Source: Brevibacterium sp. RIT 803 (GTDB lineage: Bacteria > Actinomycetota > Actinomycetes > Actinomycetales > Brevibacteriaceae). From it: 64,000 bases of DNA. Positions 60,604 through 64,000 of the stretch are shown here, in pieces. Location: assembly GCF_016892625.1 (NCBI RefSeq), contig NZ_JAFEMW010000001.1:744001-808000 (forward strand), given 5' to 3'. Below the pieces are notes generated by a model. That model was not told the DNA's origin. It did not search any database and saw nothing but the letters and a program-made list of their open reading frames with translations. Positions within the stretch are counted from its first letter, which is position 1, and every line of letters begins with the position of its first letter. Both the position numbers and the translations under genes were made by a program.

Positions 60604-60632
60604 AATCTTCCGCGTGATTTCGAATCCGTCAA
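60604..60632 (-). promoter_or_regulatory. Candidate promoter of the gas-vesicle operon
   Basis: On the minus strand TTGACG (60632-60627), a 17-base spacer and AAGATT (60609-60604) form a sigma-70-like promoter. That would leave a leader of about 230 bases before the first gene. Alternative sigma factor sites were not recognised. Confidence 0.4.
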
Positions 60633-60873
60633 GAGGGACCCAGATTCTTTAAGGCGGCATTCAGCCCCACCGTGGCCAGAAAATAGATATTGCCTGTTCA
60701 AGTACCCCACGAGATAGGAACAAGCCGTCATGTGAGGACATGACTGCCAACTAGCCTGACACTCCGCGCCGGAGGTGCCCCACAGCATGCACCGGTCAAG
60801 GTATCGATTCGTCTGTGAACCTGATCAAGTCATCTGTAAGTCATGAATTTCGGGTGTGGCGTCGCCACAACGA

Positions 60874-60923
60874 GAATTCCCGCATTCGACGGCACCCGTG
60901 GACACCGTCGAATGCGGGAATTC
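60874..60923 (-). terminator. Terminator hairpin after the eRF1-like gene
   Basis: A 19-bp perfect inverted repeat (60874-60892 with 60905-60923) with a 12-nt loop, 27 bases downstream of the stop at 60950. Confidence 0.87.
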
Positions 60924-60949
60924 AGCCAGCCGTGATCACCCGGCCATGG

Positions 60950-61990
60950 TCAGTCGGCCAAGGCCGTGGCCGCGTCATAGCGCAGTATCGCTGCTATCCC
61001 GTCCTCGACGTCAGCGCTGATGAGGCCGACATCGGCGGATGAGAGAACTGCGTCGGCCAGGATCGCTCCTTCACCTTCAGAACCGGCATCGTAGTCAAGG
61101 AGCACTGTTGCCACAGCTCCGCGCTGAACGGCTTGAGAGACCTTTTCCCGTCCTTCCACCGCAAGGTCGTGGGCCTTGCTGTAGGACAGGTTCTCCGTGT
61201 CTTCGGTCTGCTTCGCCTGGACGCGATCGGACGCCAGCGATTTCAGGGCATCGTAGAGTGCTTCTTCCCCAGCGTCGTCATCCGTGCCTCCCTGATCGGT
61301 TTCCTCGAGGAGTTCGGTAACTTGGGCCGAAAGCTCAGCTTTGACAGCAGTGCGGCCCTGGACCTCGCCAGCCACCACAACGAGGGCTGGTTCACGAGCG
61401 CGAACAATCTCATCGACGTGGTCAGCGACTGCCCGAGCGTTGTCTTTGACGATTTCATCGGCGCGACGCCGAATCTGGTTGTGCGACAGCGCGCCCTGAC
61501 GTGGTGCGTGAATGTCCTCGTCGTTGTCACCGCTGATGCGTGACTCATCCTGCTGCTTCGCCTCATGTTGAGGGGACACCCTCAGCTCACGGATGGTCGC
61601 GCCCTCCTGATTGGCGATGACGAGGACCATATCGACCAGACGGCATCCCTCACGGACATAGGCACCCAGCTCGGGGACCTCTCCGTAATGTGCAGAGTCA
61701 CCGGTGCCCAATGCAGCATCCCAGTGCTCGTCGAGAACAACCCCTTCTGCATTCGCCACGACGATTCGCCCATCGGTCTGCACTTCAGTAATGTCTTCGA
61801 CGATCAAGGTGTCGTCGAGGTGCTGAAGGATCTCGTCTGCCGCGCCGGCGTCCGTGAGGTTGGCACGAAGCTCGTCCCAACGCAGCCGCACCTGCTTCTC
61901 GGCATCGGCACCGGGAGAACGTCCTTCCAGATAGACGGTGGCGAAGGGACTCTGGTTGTCATACACAGTGCGTAGATTCTCGAGGTTCAT
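60950..61990 (-). CDS. Rv2629-like (baeRF family, eRF1-related) protein
   Basis: About 346 residues. It resembles mycobacterial Rv2629 and related proteins with a Vms1/eRF1-type fold: NLRTVYDNQSPFATVYLEGR at the N-terminus, DMVLVIANQEGATIRELRVS in the middle, and a C-terminal domain with ATVLLDYDAG. Such proteins are linked to stress, dormancy and possibly ribosome rescue in actinobacteria. Function is unproven. The second of two tandem ATGs is used, with GGAGCTG upstream. Confidence 0.78.
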   Translation of the reverse strand: MNLENLRTVYDNQSPFATVYLEGRSPGADAEKQVRLRWDELRANLTDAGAADEILQHLDDTLIVEDITEVQTDGRIVVANAEGVVLDEHWDAALGTGDSAHYGEVPELGAYVREGCRLVDMVLVIANQEGATIRELRVSPQHEAKQQDESRISGDNDEDIHAPRQGALSHNQIRRRADEIVKDNARAVADHVDEIVRAREPALVVVAGEVQGRTAVKAELSAQVTELLEETDQGGTDDDAGEEALYDALKSLASDRVQAKQTEDTENLSYSKAHDLAVEGREKVSQAVQRGAVATVLLDYDAGSEGEGAILADAVLSSADVGLISADVEDGIAAILRYDAATALAD

Positions 61991-62126
61991 CATCAGCTCC
62001 GTTCGTACTCGGTCCCACATATGTGGGACCTGTCCCCAGGCTTGCACCTCTCACGGATGCTTGTAAACAGCCTGCCCCGATGGAAAACAGAAGATCCAAA
62101 GTGAGAATCCTGCGGTGTTCCCCTGC

Positions 62127-63338
62127 TCAGGTGAGGGCTGCGGTGTCGATGAGATGTTCGGCAATCGCCAGCGCCGAGGTGGCTCCCGGAGAGGGCGCAT
62201 TCCTGACGAACATCGTGGCTCCCGCACGATCGATGACGAAGTCATCGACCAGGCTGCCGTCCCGGTTCATCGCCTGAGCGCGAATTCCCCTAGTGGCCCG
62301 GTGGCCGTCGGCTCCGGAGAGGGCGGGGACGTAGCGGGCGGCCTCGGCGACGAACTTCTCGATCGAGAGGACGCCGCCGATCTCACGTGCGGCCGTTGCC
62401 ATGTTGCCGGCGGCGAACTTCCAGAATCCCGGATCCGTTGCCACCGCCAGGGAGTCCGGGACGTTGAGGCCGAGACCCCTGTATCCCTCCCGGGAGAAGG
62501 AGAGGAAGGCGTTGGGTCCGATCATCAGTCCGCCGTCGATGCGGCGGGTCACGTGGACGCCTAGAAACGGGTACTTCGGGTCTGGGACCGGGTAGATGAG
62601 GCCGTTGACGACATCATTGAAGCGCGGCTCGAGGATGAAGTACTGACCGAAGAACGGCACGACGCTGGGGCTCTTGTCTTCGCCTGAGCGTGCTGCGAGT
62701 CGGTCCGCCTGCAGGCCGGCGCAGGCGATGACCTGGTCATATTCCTGCGAGTCGATGCCCGAGTGGACCATCGCGGTGGTGCCGGCGCTCCCACTGCGCT
62801 GCTCAATCCTCTTCACTTCCGTAGAGAAGCAAACCCGACCGCCGCTACGACGAAAATCGGCGACGAGTGCTTCCGTCAGCCCGCGATAGTCGATGATTCC
62901 GGTATGCGGTGAGTGCAGTGCGGCCACGCCCTCAGCATTCGGCTCGACCTCGAGAAGTCCGTCGCGGTCCAGCAGTTCTACGTCAGGGACACCGTTGGCT
63001 CTGGCGCGAGCATGGATTCCGTTCAGCCGCTCGACTTCAACATCGTTCGTCGCGACGACGACCTTTCCGCACCCTTCGAATGCAACGTCGTGTCCGCGCG
63101 CGAAATCCAGCAGAAGCGAGACGCCTCGACGACAGAGCAGCGCCTTGAGACTTCCAGGCTCATAGTAGAGACCGGCATGGACGACGCCCGAATTGTGCCC
63201 CGTCTGATGCGCTGCGGGATGGTCTTCCTTTTCGTACAAGGTGACGTCTGCACCGTCGTGTTTCTGGACCAGACCGCGAGCCACAGCCGCGCCGATGATG
63301 CCAGCGCCGATCACAGCAAAACGCTTCTTCACGCCCAC
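62127..63338 (-). CDS. lhgO: L-2-hydroxyglutarate oxidase
   Basis: 403 residues. The FAD-binding N-terminus (FAVIGAGIIGAAVARGL), HQTGHNSGVVHAGLYY, LLCRRGVSLLLDFAR, GIIDYRGLTEALV, IGPNAFLSFSREGY and the C-terminal TRGIRAQAMNRDGSLVDDF match LhgO/YgaF, which oxidises L-2-hydroxyglutarate to 2-oxoglutarate and passes electrons to the membrane. The GTG at 63338 is used; a second GTG two codons later is possible. Confidence 0.92.
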   Translation of the reverse strand: MGVKKRFAVIGAGIIGAAVARGLVQKHDGADVTLYEKEDHPAAHQTGHNSGVVHAGLYYEPGSLKALLCRRGVSLLLDFARGHDVAFEGCGKVVVATNDVEVERLNGIHARARANGVPDVELLDRDGLLEVEPNAEGVAALHSPHTGIIDYRGLTEALVADFRRSGGRVCFSTEVKRIEQRSGSAGTTAMVHSGIDSQEYDQVIACAGLQADRLAARSGEDKSPSVVPFFGQYFILEPRFNDVVNGLIYPVPDPKYPFLGVHVTRRIDGGLMIGPNAFLSFSREGYRGLGLNVPDSLAVATDPGFWKFAAGNMATAAREIGGVLSIEKFVAEAARYVPALSGADGHRATRGIRAQAMNRDGSLVDDFVIDRAGATMFVRNAPSPGATSALAIAEHLIDTAALT

Positions 63339-63920
63339 ACTTCAACCCCTTCGTCTGCTGCTTCGGTTGTGATGACCCTATTGCGGCACTGTGCACCGCG
63401 CAAACAGGCCACAGACAGACTTCTCCCAGCCCAGCAGCCGGGGTTCAGGTCTCGAAATGACCGCACTTTCTGCCGATGGTCGCGATACGGTCTCATATCC
63501 AACAAACTTGTCATGATTTAAATTACTAGCAAGTCACTTCAGTAGTTACCACAGAATGACAATGCAGCATGACCTTGCCGACTTCTCTCGAGCCACCTCT
63601 CGCGAGGAGGCGGCGTCCAGGCGGTATCAATCAAATACGCTATGACCTGGCAAGACGTTCATACGTCCTGACCAGAGCGCCAAGGCCACCTCCAGCAGAT
63701 GCACCAGAAACTACAGGACTGCAGAACCCTCTGAAGCTGAACTTCATTGGGAATTCACTAACTCAAGCGAGAACGCCCACTTAGGTTTATAACGAGATTG
63801 TAACTTTGTTCGTGATTTCGTGATTACTTTTTGGTTACTACGTATTGTTGTGAGGGATCTGCCAGGAGACTGCCTGTTTCCGTCCAGCGGATGTTCAAGT
63901 TTCGAACGATGTGGAGAACC
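63339..63920. other. Intergenic region, AT-rich, with GTAAC-type promoter
   Basis: 582 bases without a gene. The right part is AT-rich and carries GTAAC-type half sites (about 63800-63838). No riboswitch-like structure of the c-di-AMP class could be recognised by eye. Confidence 0.6.
63800..63838 (+). promoter_or_regulatory. GTAAC/GTTAC half-site array upstream of the secreted protein
   Basis: GTAAC (63800-63804), two GTGAT variants, GATTAC and GTTAC (63834-63838) cluster in the AT-rich promoter, resembling the array upstream of rpfB. MtrA-type control is inferred. Confidence 0.42.
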
Positions 63921-64000
63921 ATGAAGATGCTCCGAAACCGGCATACGACCGGTCGTAAAATTGCTGTCGGCGGCGTTGCCGCCGCCACAGCGCTAGGGCT
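63921..64000 (+). CDS. Secreted protein, 5' end only (signal peptide)
   Basis: The first 26 codons are in the window, and the rest runs off the right edge. The sequence MKMLRNRHTTGRKIAVGGVA then Ala/Gly-rich is a typical Sec/Tat-like actinobacterial signal peptide start with a basic n-region. GGAG precedes the ATG. The mature protein is not visible; a wall hydrolase or Rpf is suggested only by the promoter motif shared with rpfB. Confidence 0.7.
   Translation, partial: MKMLRNRHTTGRKIAVGGVAAATALG

Larger units (their letters stand above)
60365..60949. other. Intergenic region upstream of the gas-vesicle operon
   Basis: 585 bases with no supported gene. It holds a candidate promoter for the gvp operon (60604-60632), an 8-bp-stem leader hairpin (60420-60452), and at its right end the terminator of the eRF1-like gene. 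Confidence 0.6.

Noticed and set aside
60437-60652. 71-codon frame upstream of the gvp operon
   Set aside because: Poor codon bias, no ribosome binding site and overlap with the likely promoter.

Overview
The window is high-GC actinobacterial chromosome, most likely Brevibacterium or a close relative. The evidence is the CIRCE-controlled groES, the metG-tatD-rpfB block close to rsmI and an O-mannosyltransferase gene (an arrangement also known in mycobacteria), strong G/C third-position bias, several apparently leaderless starts, and an actinobacterial-type gas-vesicle cluster. No rRNA, tRNA, CRISPR array, insertion sequence or prophage was recognised. The genus call is inference.

Layout. 0.0-9.2 kb, minus strand: the 5' end of groES with two CIRCE operators, rpfB, tatD, metG, a nuclease-like gene bracketed by two related 54-bp palindromes, rsmI, and three tandem DUF4190 membrane proteins with coding tandem repeats. 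9.3-20.7 kb: a PMT-type mannosyltransferase, then a nonulosonic-acid glycopolymer locus (a NeuA-HAD fusion, a NeuB without its SAF domain, a pyruvyltransferase, a GT2, two polysialyltransferase-like proteins and a DUF6716-like glycosyltransferase). Together these look able to make a CMP-activated Kdn- or sialic-acid-like sugar, polymerise it and decorate it with pyruvate, as in wall teichulosonic acids. 20.8-25.8 kb: a SpoIIM-like/MFS/MerR unit and a DoxX/CPBP/TetR unit with two perfect operators, a G12 tract and a remnant ABC permease.

26.0-33.0 kb: a DUF1801 protein, a three-component Gtr-type glycosylation operon (GT2, GT-C-like, GtrA) and the metNIQ methionine transporter with a very long terminator hairpin. 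33.1-36.0 kb: a beta-lactamase locus arranged like Streptomyces cacaoi blaL-blaA-blaB. 36-43 kb: small metabolic genes, a second SpoIIM-like/MerR pair, a VOC protein and formate-THF ligase. 43.1-48.0 kb: MerR with an alpha/beta hydrolase, then a sarcosine-oxidase-like flavoenzyme, a GltS-type transporter and a LysR regulator.

48.2-52.5 kb: a decayed galE fragment, a three-gene cassette (HSL-type hydrolase, HxxxDG acyltransferase, zinc-ribbon/multi-TM protein) and an intact galE. 53.8-60.4 kb: a ten-gene gas-vesicle operon on the minus strand, including a GvpA-fold protein with a C-terminal zinc ribbon, a GvpA-fold/PH-GRAM-like fusion, an SRPBCC protein with an acidic tail and a histone-tail-like membrane protein. 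60.9-64.0 kb: an Rv2629/eRF1-like protein, an L-2-hydroxyglutarate oxidase and the 5' end of a secreted protein whose promoter shares GTAAC-type half sites with rpfB.

The points most worth following up are the atypical gas-vesicle proteins, the hydrolase/acyltransferase/zinc-ribbon cassette, and the SAF-less NeuB with a NeuA-phosphatase fusion and tandem polysialyltransferase-like genes.
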